DNA of 64,000 bases, taken from positions 23,301,558 through 23,365,557 of the forward strand of contig NC_088873.1 in NCBI RefSeq assembly GCF_032884065.1. Direction: 5' to 3'. Source of the DNA: Artemia franciscana (lineage: Eukaryota > Arthropoda > Branchiopoda > Anostraca > Artemiidae). The stretch's first letter is position 1. The number at the start of each line of letters is the position of its first letter. The position numbers and the translations under genes were made by a program. Positions 55,120 through 64,000 of this stretch are shown here, piece by piece. Below the pieces are notes generated by a model that had not been told where the DNA came from, did no database searches, and was given only the letters and a program-made list of their open reading frames with translations.

Positions 55120-56225
55120 ATTCTATATTCTAATCCCAAACTTGAAAAGGGTAAGATACTCACTTATACCGTCGACTATCGAAATTGATTGAGGATATAC
55201 TCCTTAGCGAACTCCCTTCAATTGATGGCGTGCCCATTTATCTTCATTTATGGTGAAGCCGAAGAATGACAGCTTTTATGAGAGTGCAAACCTCATTTCC
55301 ATTCGAGAGTAAATAAATCCTCCCCTGGGATGCACACAGCTGATCACGTTTATGCTTAGAGAATAGGCGAAAGAGCACAAGATTCGACTGAAGATGAAGT
55401 ATTTCATCACTGACATTGGCGTCAATGTGGTATCGGTGTGAAGATTAAAGTGGCGAAGAACAAACCAACAAGGTTTAATTGCTTTGTCCAAACGTGGCAT
55501 CTTACCATAGGGGGTCGCATTGCAAGAAGTTGACGGTATTTCGTCAGTCTTGATCAAGGTCTTTCAGTTTTGTGAGGTTTTTTGGAAGCAGTCAAATAGC
55601 TGCCGATCTTCTCTGTGAATACAGTTTCTATCTTGGTGCTGGTAATTGAACTGACCGGAAATCACAGCTAGTAACCGTTCTTTCCACTCTTAAAATCCCC
55701 CTGCTATTTTTCAACGGGGTTTCCAAGGGTGGATATGGCAATCTATAAGCGACTCCTATTATAAAAGCTAGTGTCATGGCTTGATGCAACTGAAAAATTG
55801 GTAACCCAATGATTAAATGAGTTTAACCCAAAAGAGGTGCTATGTTATCTATACTTAGCCCATTAATCATGGATCTGACGAGCTTGCTTGAACCAAAATC
55901 AGAGAGCTATCTACGCAACAGGTTAATTTGAAAGCCAGCCATTGTATGACATACAAAAAGTAAGGACGCTTTGCTGGCCAAGACACGCAATTATTTTCAG
56001 GAGTCATATTATTCCTGTATCGAGTTCTTGTCCTTCCAGATTCAAAAGCAGCTAGCAAACGGGAATGGTTTTTCTCTTCCTCACCGGCAACTTAGCATCC
56101 GAGCCGGAAACAAGGATCAAGTATTGTTGAAAGGATGAAGTTCTTGTCGCAGTATAAACTGATATTCTTCTGTCCATGGCTATTTTAAATGAAGTCCTGC
56201 AAGACCTTGGCAATGAGGACATAAA
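55120..56225. other. no assigned gene
   Basis: Less AT-rich than average. Minus-strand frames at 55276-55557 (93 codons), 55867-56058 and 56052-56252 lie close together and could be a decayed coding sequence, but I recognise no motif. Confidence 0.3.
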
Positions 56226-57966
56226 AACAAGAGCTAAGAGCTCGTATGGCACTTATGACGAGGTTGGAAGAGCCAAGAGCTCATATGGCATGAGCTCTAG
56301 TAAAATTCTAAGAATCAATAGATTGATTTAAAAGGAAAATCAGATGCTTAATACCGGTCACGATTTAAAATAAGAGCTCTGAGACACGAGGTCCTTCTAA
56401 ACATCAAAATTCATTAAGATCCGATCACCCATTCGTAAGTTAAAAATACCTCGTTCTTTCTAATTTTTTCTCTCCCTTCAGCCCCCCCCCAGATGGTTGA
56501 ATAGGGGAAAAAAAACTTTATCAGGGTACTTTGTGCAGGTCCCTGACACGCCTACCAATTTTTATAGTCCTAGCACGTCCAGAAGCACCGAACTCGCCAT
56601 AACACTGGACCCCCTAACTCCCCCGAAGAGAGAGGATCCAGTCCGGTTACGTCAATCACCTATCTACGATATTTTCTTATTCTACCCATCAAGTTTCATC
56701 CCGATCTCTCCACTCTAAGCGTTTTCCAAGATTTACGGTATCCCCCTCCAACTTCCCCCTATGTAACTAGACCTGGTCGGGATTTAAAATAAGAGCTCTG
56801 AGACATGAATTCTTTCTAAATATCAAATTTCATTAAGATCCGGTCACCCGTTCCCAAGTTAAAAATACCTCATTTGTTTCGAATTAACACTCCCCCTCCA
56901 AATCCCCCAAAGAGAGCAGATTTAGTCTGGTTATGTCAATCACGTATCTAGGACTTGTGCTTATTCTTCCCACTAAGTTTCATCCCGATCTCTCCACTCT
57001 AAGCGTTTTCCGCCTCCCCAACTCCCCTAAAGAGAGCTGATCCGGTCCAGTTATGTCAATAATGTATCTAGAACTTGTGCTTGTTTTTCCCATCAAGTTT
57101 CACCCCAATCTCCCCACTCTAAGCGTTTTCCAAGATTTCCGGTTTCCAAGATTTCTTTTTCCCCACCTCCAAACCCCTATGTCCCCGGATCCGATTCGAA
57201 TTGAAAATGGAGCATCTGAGACATAAGATCTATCTATATATCAAGTTTCATTAAGATCCGATCAGGCATTCCTAAGATAAAGATCCTTCAATTTTCACGT
57301 TTTCCAAGATTTCCGGTTTCCCCCTCCAACTCCCCCTAATGTCACCGGATCTTTTCGGGATTTTAAATAAGAACTCTGAAGCACAAGACCCTTCTTGATA
57401 TCAAATTTTATTAAGATATGATCACCTGTTCGCAAGTTAAAAATACCTTATTTTTTTCTAATTTTTGTGAATTAGCCCCCCCCCAACTCCCCCAAAGAGA
57501 ACCAAGCTGGTCTGGTTATTTCAATCACGTATTTAGGACTTGTGCTTATTCTTTCCACCAAGTATCTTCGCGATCTCTCCACTCTAAACGTTTTTCAAGA
57601 TTTCTGGTTTTCCCCCACCAACTCCTCCCCCCAATGTCACCAGATCCAGTCAGGATTTAAAATAAGAGCTCTGAGACTCAATCTCCTTCTAAATATCAAA
57701 TTTCGTTAAGATCTGATCACCCGTTTGTTATTTAAAAATGCCTCATTTTTTCTAATTTTTTCAGAACTAACCGTCCCCCCACTCCCCCCAGATGATCGAA
57801 TCGGGAAAACGACTATTTTTAATTTAATATGGTCTGGTCCCTGATACGCCTGCCAAATCTCATCGTCCTAGCTTATCTGGAAGTGCCCAAACTAGCAAAC
57901 CCGGGACAGACAGACCGAAAAAAATTGCGATCGCTATATGTCACTTGGTAAATACCAAGTGCCATA
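56226..57966 (-). mobile_element. tandem-array element S, copy C
   Basis: Starts ACAAGAGCTAAGAGCTCGTATG and ends with the hairpin CACTTGGTAAATACCAAGTG (57942-57961) plus CCATAA. About five units, all with the landmarks described for copy A. It faces copy D across about 185 bp of unrelated sequence. Confidence 0.88.
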
Positions 57967-58151
57967 AAAACTATTAGCCGTACTTGGAAGAAAATGTAGG
58001 CAGATATTCAACTTTAATACATTTTGTAAGAAAGCACTTGAACACCCCTGCCTTGTCGAGTGGCAATGAAATGGTATTCGGTGTTATAGAAAAGATTTTG
58101 GTTCTAAAGAGGACAATATTACTAACAAAGAACATTTCAAATCTCGTATTT

Positions 58152-59776
58152 TTATGGTACTTGGTATTAACCAAGTGACATATAGTGATCGCAAATTCTG
58201 TCGGTCTGTCTAAATTAAAAATAGTCGTTTCCCCGGTTCGGCCATCTGGAGGGAGGGGGAGAGCGGAGGGCCGGTTGATTCAGAAAAATTAAAAAAATGA
58301 GGTATTTTTAATTTTCGATCGGTTCTAAATGAAATTCGATGTTTAGAAGGATGTCTGACCGATCCCGATCTTGGAAAACGTATTCATTTTATTTTAATCG
58401 GGATTTATTTTAAATCCCGATCTTGGAAAACACTTAGAGTAGAGGAATCAGGATGAAACTTGGCGGGAAAAATAAGCACAAGTCCTAGATACGTGATTGA
58501 CATAACCGGAACGGATCCGCTCTCTTTGGGGGAGTTGGGGGTAGGGTTAATTCTGAAAAATTAGAAAAAAATAGGTATTTTTAACTTACGAAGGAGTAAT
58601 CGGATCTTAATGAAATTTCATATTTAGAAAGACCTCGTAACTCAGATCTCTTATTTTAAATCCCGACCGGATCCAGCGTCATTGGGGGAGTTGGGGCGGG
58701 GGGAACCGGAAATCTTGGAAAAGGCTTAGAGTGGCGATATCAGGATGAAACTTCGTGGGAATAATAAGTACAAGTCCAAGATACTTGGCTGAAGTAACCG
58801 GACCGGATCCGCTCTCTTTTGGGGAGCTGGGGTGAGGGGTAATTCGTAAAAATCAGAAAAAAATGAGGTATTTGTAACTTACGAACGGGTAATCAGCTCT
58901 TAATGAAATTTGATATTTAGAAGGATCTTGTGCTTCAGAGCTCTTATTCAAAATTCCGACCAGATCCGGTGACATTGGGGGGAGTTGGAGGGGGAAACTG
59001 GAAGTCTTGGAAAACGTGAAAATTGAGGTATCTTTATCTTACGAATTGGGGATAGGATCTTAATAAAACTTGATATGTAGAAAGATTTAATGTCTCAGAT
59101 GCTCCATTTTCAATTCGAATTGGATCCGGGGACATGGGGGGTTGGAGGGGGGGACAGAAATCTTGGAAAACCCTTAGAGTGGAGAGATCTGGATGAAACT
59201 TGATGGGAAGAATAAGCACTAGTTCTAGATACGTGATTGACATAATTGGAACGGATCCGCTCTATTTGGGGGAGTTGGGAGGGAAGGGGGCTTTAATTTA
59301 GAAAAATTAGAAAAATTGAGGTCCTTTTAACTTAAGATTGGGTTACCGGATCTTAATGAAATTTGATATTTAGAAGGAACTCATGTCTCAGAGCTCATAT
59401 TTTAAATCCCGACCAGATCTAGTTACATAGGGGGAAGTTGGAGGGGGAAACCGTAAATATTGGAAAACGCTTAGAGTGGAGAAGTAGTTTTCCCCGGTTC
59501 GACCATCTGGGGGGCTGAAGAGAGAGGAAAAATTAGAAAAAAGAGCTATTTATAACTTACGAGTGGGTGATCGGATTTTAACGAATTTTGATATTTAAAA
59601 GGATTTCGTGTCTCAGAGCTCTTATTTTAAATCCCGACTGGCATTAAGCCTCTGATTTTCCTTTTAAATCAATCCATTGATTCTTAGAATTTCGCTAGAG
59701 CTCATGCCATATAAACTCTTGGCTCTTGACTCTTCCGGCCTCGTCACAAGTGCTATATGAGCTCATAGCTCTTGTT
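58152..59776 (+). mobile_element. tandem-array element S, copy D (inverted)
   Basis: Starts TTATGGTACTTGGTATTAAC with its hairpin at 58159-58176. It ends in TATGAGCTCATAGCTCTTGTTT, the inverse of the other copies' left terminus. About five units. Together with copy C it forms a palindrome of about 3.5 kb, although unit number and order differ between the arms. Confidence 0.88.
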
Positions 59777-60601
59777 TAAATGCTCTTTTTGAGCATCTGT
59801 TTGTTTATTTTGCTGCTTTGAAGTGAAATATATTGCAATTGAATTGAAAGTCGTTGATTGAATTGTAATTGCTTTGGGGAGGGGGAATGTGGTAACCAGT
59901 AATTGAATTGTGTTTGCTTGAAAACGACAAGTTAAACTAGTATATTGACCAATAAAATGCTCCCTCCATTGCCAATCGCTGCCATGGAAAGTATTGCCCG
60001 ACTTAGTTTTCGAAAACTTTTTTCTTCGTTTTGTATCCTGTATCTTAGAAGGTAAAGATTGTACCGTTTAGAATACTTTCTATATCAAATATTTTAGCTC
60101 ACTGTACTATCTATATGTATTTTGTATTTCCTAAGCCGGCTTTAGCATTCACTTACTGCTTTATTATTGTTATATTGGGTTTTGATTCCTTATTCTGTCG
60201 ACTGTAAATCGAAAAGGTAATTCCTAGACTTCGTTATATATTGCTTTTGTTGCAGGAAATGGTTATTTTTATTTCTTTTGTAGGTGGTTTGAAAATGCAA
60301 TAAAATATTTTTCATAAAGACAGTGACATGAAAAGAAACAAAAAAGAAGAAAACAAAAAATACATAATTTAAAAATTGACTTAATATCAACTTATTTCGG
60401 TCATAGTTGTAAATAATCTGACATATTTGTGCTATTTAAGGATGTAAAATAACCCTATTGAATCTGGGTTGCCAACTGCTTTGAGGCTTATTTTTAAAGT
60501 GAGCATGCGATTGCTATCTTTTTTCACGTAATTTAAAAATGACAGATTCCTGTGTTTCTCTGATTGCGGATATAATGATTAGTTTGATCTATTTCTTACA
60601 G
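59777..60601. other. probable upstream or intron sequence, no gene seen
   Basis: AT-rich, with no repeat family recognised. It ends in the pyrimidine-rich acceptor of the next exon. Confidence 0.4.
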
Positions 60602-60723
60602 GTCAATTCGTGCCCAAGTGATGCAGTGGTATCCTGTCAAAAAGATTTTTCTGTTTCCTTCTTTCTTCCTTTTTGTGTTCATTGTTGTCGAATTTTCAAA
60701 CAGCCCTGGTAGTGAAAGCTATG
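60602..60723 (+). CDS. candidate 5' coding exon with signal peptide or membrane anchor
   Basis: TTTGATCTATTTCTTACAG is a good acceptor ending at 60601, and ATG|GTAAGA a strong donor at 60724. The first ATG is at 60621 with an A at -4 (CCAAGTGATGC). The 34 codons read MQWYPVKKIFLFPSFFLF, then VFIVVEFSNSPGSESY, ending in phase 1. A short basic start followed by about 16 hydrophobic residues and then a Ser/Gly/Pro-rich stretch is typical of a secretory signal peptide or a type II Golgi signal anchor with its stem. The first 19 bases would be 5' UTR, so a non-coding exon should lie upstream. The next exon is not visible before 64000. Family unknown. Confidence 0.55.
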
Positions 60724-62432
60724 GTAAGAAATATTACTTTGACAATTATTTGCCCATAAGGCTATACACACTTTGTTTTGTAAGTTTACATAACTTTGTG
60801 CTTTTTATCTTCCTCCGGGCTCGAATGTAGGAACTGACTCAGGACTGTGGTCATCTTCGTCAGAATAGCAGATAAAGAGTTTATAGAACTTATACTAGAA
60901 TATGAAAAACTGGTGGTTCAATAATGTAGACTTCATTCTCCTGACATAGACTACTGAGGATACAGATTTGTCAGTTTGCAATGTGTGTGAATCCAAAACA
61001 AAGAGCTGCTTTATCTAGTGGACCGACTATAATACATGTCAGTGAAACTTGTTTAGCCACACAAATCATAGTGTTATTTTACCAGTTGGTGTAGAGTGGA
61101 GTCTTCGTGAATAAAAAAAGAAATCCACAAATATTTGTTCATCGGAAAAAAAAATATATTTTAACATAACAGTTTCATCGAAATAGGTCAAATGGACAGC
61201 AACACACTTGAACTGTACAAATTTCAATTAACCTGACATAATACTCTTTCTTGCTGATTAAAAAGTATAAAAGGAAATAGATAACCGATTTTGCCCGTTC
61301 AAAGTTTCCATGAAAACGGTTTTATTGTAGACTGGCAAAAATGTTATAATGTACTATCTTTGAAATTATTCCACGCCGGGATCCACTGAATCCGACCTTA
61401 GTTCCCCAAAATAGCCTTCAAAACTTAATTTAACGTTAGCATATAAAACAGTAATAACTTCAACCGAAAAAAAAATTCGAGTGTATCCCAGGGGCTATAA
61501 TCCTCAGTTTTGGGACTACATACATAAAAAACACATCAATACAGAAATTTAATTATCAAGATTGGGATATGTTCTACTATTTTATAGATATTTCACGGCA
61601 CCAGGCACTTCATCATTGCCCGACACTCCACTAGTCCTTCGTCCAGTTTAAGTATTTGGTTTTGGATTACTGGTAAACGTTCATTTGAAGAAATCTGTAT
61701 TTGGGTTTGATAAAATAATTCCTACAGGGTGCCGATTCAAGTATTAGTTAGCAGCACTGGGTAAATCTATTTTAAGTAATCTTTTTACTTAGGCGTTTTC
61801 CTCTCTCAGCAATCAAAGTGAGCTTGGTGCAATGTGAAACATAGACTGAAAGCCCCCGACCCTGCGAAGCGAACTTCTTGCAAAACAGAAGAATAGAAAA
61901 TATTTTTTTTTTTTAACAATCTTAATGACTATCATACGCTTTTTATTTCTTTTTCATTGACTGGCAAAAATAACGGTTCTGGTAGGTCAGAAATAGAACA
62001 CGAACTCATGGGTGCTAAAAGGGGGGGGGTGCATGCCCCCCTGGAATTCAGACCAGAGTAGGAAAAAAATAGAAGTGTAACAACTAATCAAAGAAATGAA
62101 TGTATTTTTTTGGTTTGTCTTTGAGAACTGCTGTGAAACTTGTTTAGAATCAATTCAGAATTTAAAAACTATTCCTGTAGACGATTCCTCTGGGAAACAT
62201 CTAAAATATCTTCCTTCTTCTGGAGCGCCCGTATTTTGGATTGTCCCATTCGATTAACACCAAACTTAAAATTGGAGTTCGGTTTGCTCATTTAGTAGTG
62301 ATAGGTCTTCAGTTGTTTATCTAACATTAGTGGTTCTTCTCTGTTTATACTTCCCCACAGGTAAGTGAATCTAATTGTTTTTATTTATGAAAATTAATTT
62401 AAAAAACTTTTCCCACAAAACAAGTTCTTCAA
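60724..62432. other. likely intron, no feature seen
   Basis: Ordinary AT-rich sequence. CTTCCCCACAG|GTAAGT at about 62350-62367 joins an acceptor and a donor without an exon between and is probably chance. Confidence 0.4.
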
Positions 62433-62940
62433 AGAAAAGTAAAGAGATCCATTAAACCAAAAATGAGCAAAAAGCAAGTCAAATAATCTTTCAAGTGTAA
62501 AACTCACAAGCCACCATCAACAAATAAATATAACCCAAAACGAAAAGAAATTATGATAAATAACCTAGTCAAACTCAAAACGAACAAAATTTAACATGAG
62601 TAGGGCAGATAACCCCCCTGCCTAATCAAGAACAGAACATTATTTGCACTTTACTGAAAACAAAAGACATTTTAAGGGTTTTCACTTTTTTGACTTTAAT
62701 AAATAGCAAATACTTAAAATTTAAGGGATAAATATCAGAATATGTATCTTCATATAACAATCCACGTTAATATTTTTTTCGGTAAAGTTTTGAGTTTGAC
62801 TTGGTTATTTATTGGAATTTCTGTTCCTTTTGGGTTTCATTTATTTATTAATGGTGATTTGCAGTAGTTTTACGCTTGGAAGATTGTCGGGCTTTATTTT
62901 TGCTCATATTTGATTTATTGAAGCTTTCCAGTAACTTCTT
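62433..62940. mobile_element. fold-back element
   Basis: Inverted arms of about 155-160 bp (62433-62593 and 62785-62940) share ATGAGCAAAAA, AAGTGTAAAACT, AACAAATAAAT, AACCCAAAA and AGTCAAACTCAAAAC. They surround about 190 bp. The sequence differs from the fold-back families at 8.9 kb and from module F. No target duplication is clear. Confidence 0.8.
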
Positions 62941-63805
62941 TTAAAAAACTTTCTTCTTTTAAAAACTTATTTTGTGGTAATTTTTTTAAAATTAATTTAT
63001 ATTCGTATTTTGTTGACATAGTCTTTTTCGTAGAAAAAAGAATATCTTATATTTATGTTGTTTTCTATAAGAATTCATAGTTTGGCTTGCTATTTATATG
63101 GGGGAGAAACTTTTTTGCCAATGTTCAATCCTCACACAAATAGTATTGTTTAATTCTATTTTATACCTCCTCAATTTGACCTTAAAAAATATAATATCAT
63201 TCCCAAAACATTCTATCTATGCTCTTTGATAACCTGGATACGCTTGCACTCTTTTGATCTGCATAGATTGTAAAAGCAGAAGTTGTAAGTGGCCTCAAAA
63301 GTTTCAAATTAATACCCTCAGTCTTTGGCGATATATTGCTGATGTGTCTTATTGGCAGCCGTACACACAGTGCCTTTTGATTTTGTTTTAGAGCATAATG
63401 GAGCAATTAGATCACTGAGGGGGGGGGGTTGATATGGCTATCTCAAAATTTCTATTGGATGTATTTGGGGGGAAAAGGACGTGGGGGGGGCTACTTGCCC
63501 TTCGATCACTTTGACTCTTAAAATGGTTACTAGAACTTCTGATTTCAAATCTAATGAACTCTTTCCAAAGTTAGTTTATACGACCACCCTTTTCATAAAA
63601 ACCTTATATGCCCCATCACTTTCGACTATTAAAAGGGCACTAGAACTCTCAGTTTCAATCGAATAAGCCTTGAAGTTTCTACACCTTCTTCTTCAACTTC
63701 TTCCATCAAATGCTTAACAGATTTCTCAGTTTAGGTGGTTTTACTGTTATATTAATTGAATGTGCACTTTTCCGGCATCTTCGTCTATGGGATATAGAGA
63801 AAATA
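62941..63805. other. no assigned gene; weak tandem repeat
   Basis: A block of about 60 bp with GATCACTTTGACTCTTAAAA and ACTAGAACTTCT near 63505 recurs in altered form near 63617. Otherwise no feature. Confidence 0.4.
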
Positions 63806-64000
63806 ATGGACATCAGACATTTTTTCAGCAAATGTTCGAAAACACAAGATCCTTCGGATCCTGTTCTTACTACATCATCAGTCCCTGAAATTGTCTTTGA
63901 GCAAGATTTCAAATTAGAAACAGAATACAGTTTGGATTCATTGGATATAGGGTTGTATATTGAACAAAAAATCGACGACGAAACAAGCATTTTTCTGCTC
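63806..64000 (+). CDS. hAT/ZMYM1-like protein, N-terminal part, cut by window end
   Basis: Open from ATG 63806 through the last base (65 codons), so the gene continues to the right. It begins MDIRHFFSKCSKTQD, then an acidic linker (VPEIVFEQDFKLETEY), then LDIGLYIEQKIDDETSIFLL. A leading MDIR-FF and a later DIG-(Y/F)... block preceding a TTF-type zinc finger are characteristic of ZMYM1-like, hAT-derived proteins. The zinc finger and catalytic core would lie beyond the window. It may be an active element, a relic, or a domesticated gene. It is intact as far as seen, unlike the hAT fragment at 27 kb. Confidence 0.55.
   Translation, partial: MDIRHFFSKCSKTQDPSDPVLTTSSVPEIVFEQDFKLETEYSLDSLDIGLYIEQKIDDETSIFLL

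Noticed and set aside
55276..56252. Minus-strand gene from three neighbouring frames
   Set aside because: No recognisable motif, no splice sites joining the frames, and no shared reading frame.
62350..62367. Exon boundary at CCCCACAG|GTAAGT
   Set aside because: Acceptor and donor directly abut, leaving no exon.

Overview
The window looks like nuclear DNA of an animal, most likely an arthropod or other invertebrate with a large, repeat-rich genome. I cannot name the species. Coding frames are short and broken. GT-AG splice signals flank the few plausible exons. Nearly all recognisable protein sequence comes from eukaryotic transposons: non-LTR retrotransposons of RTE and CR1/jockey type, hAT DNA transposons and a Merlin/IS1595-type transposase fragment. 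I saw no tRNA or rRNA gene, CRISPR array, operon, phage or virus.

Layout. 1-12.6 kb: AT-rich sequence without a clear gene, with a (TA)n tract, poly-T runs, two RTE scraps, a fold-back element (8874-9119) and the first copy of a composite repeat (9266-10609). 12.67-18.32 kb: a 5.6-kb unit with 21-bp terminal inverted repeats and TTAGA at both flanks, without a visible transposase; its core is almost free of CpG. 18.9-27 kb: a second CpG-poor block of old repeats, with a decayed CR1-type LINE, an RTE tail and fold-back elements. 27.07-27.32 kb: a hAT transposase C-terminus. 28.3-30.6 kb: a long but broken RTE-type LINE on the minus strand. 30.76-31.10 kb: a GC-rich segment ending in a 28-bp direct repeat.

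31.4-33.0, 43.4-50.0 and 56.2-59.8 kb: five copies of one element that carries a tandem array of units of roughly 290 bp and has a hairpin near one end. Two copies lie head to tail (43.4-50.0 kb) and two face each other as a large palindrome (56.2-59.8 kb). 33.8-39.8 kb: two CR1/jockey LINE remnants on the minus strand. The second is split by a 437-bp Merlin-like insertion with an 8-bp target duplication. 40.0-41.7 kb: the second composite repeat and a near-perfect fold-back element. 52.3-53.3 kb: two (TA)n tracts around two GC-rich hairpins, followed by a nested inverted repeat.

Host genes. The best candidate is a plus-strand exon at 60602-60723 that encodes a methionine, a short basic tail and a hydrophobic signal or anchor segment, with good splice sites on both sides. 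Weaker candidate exons lie at 42842-42930, 53439-53561 and 54864-55119; I cannot join them into one gene. The window ends inside a plus-strand frame (63806-64000) that looks like the start of a hAT/ZMYM1-like protein. The genes do not form a pathway: this is a transposon graveyard around, or inside, the introns of one or a few host genes.
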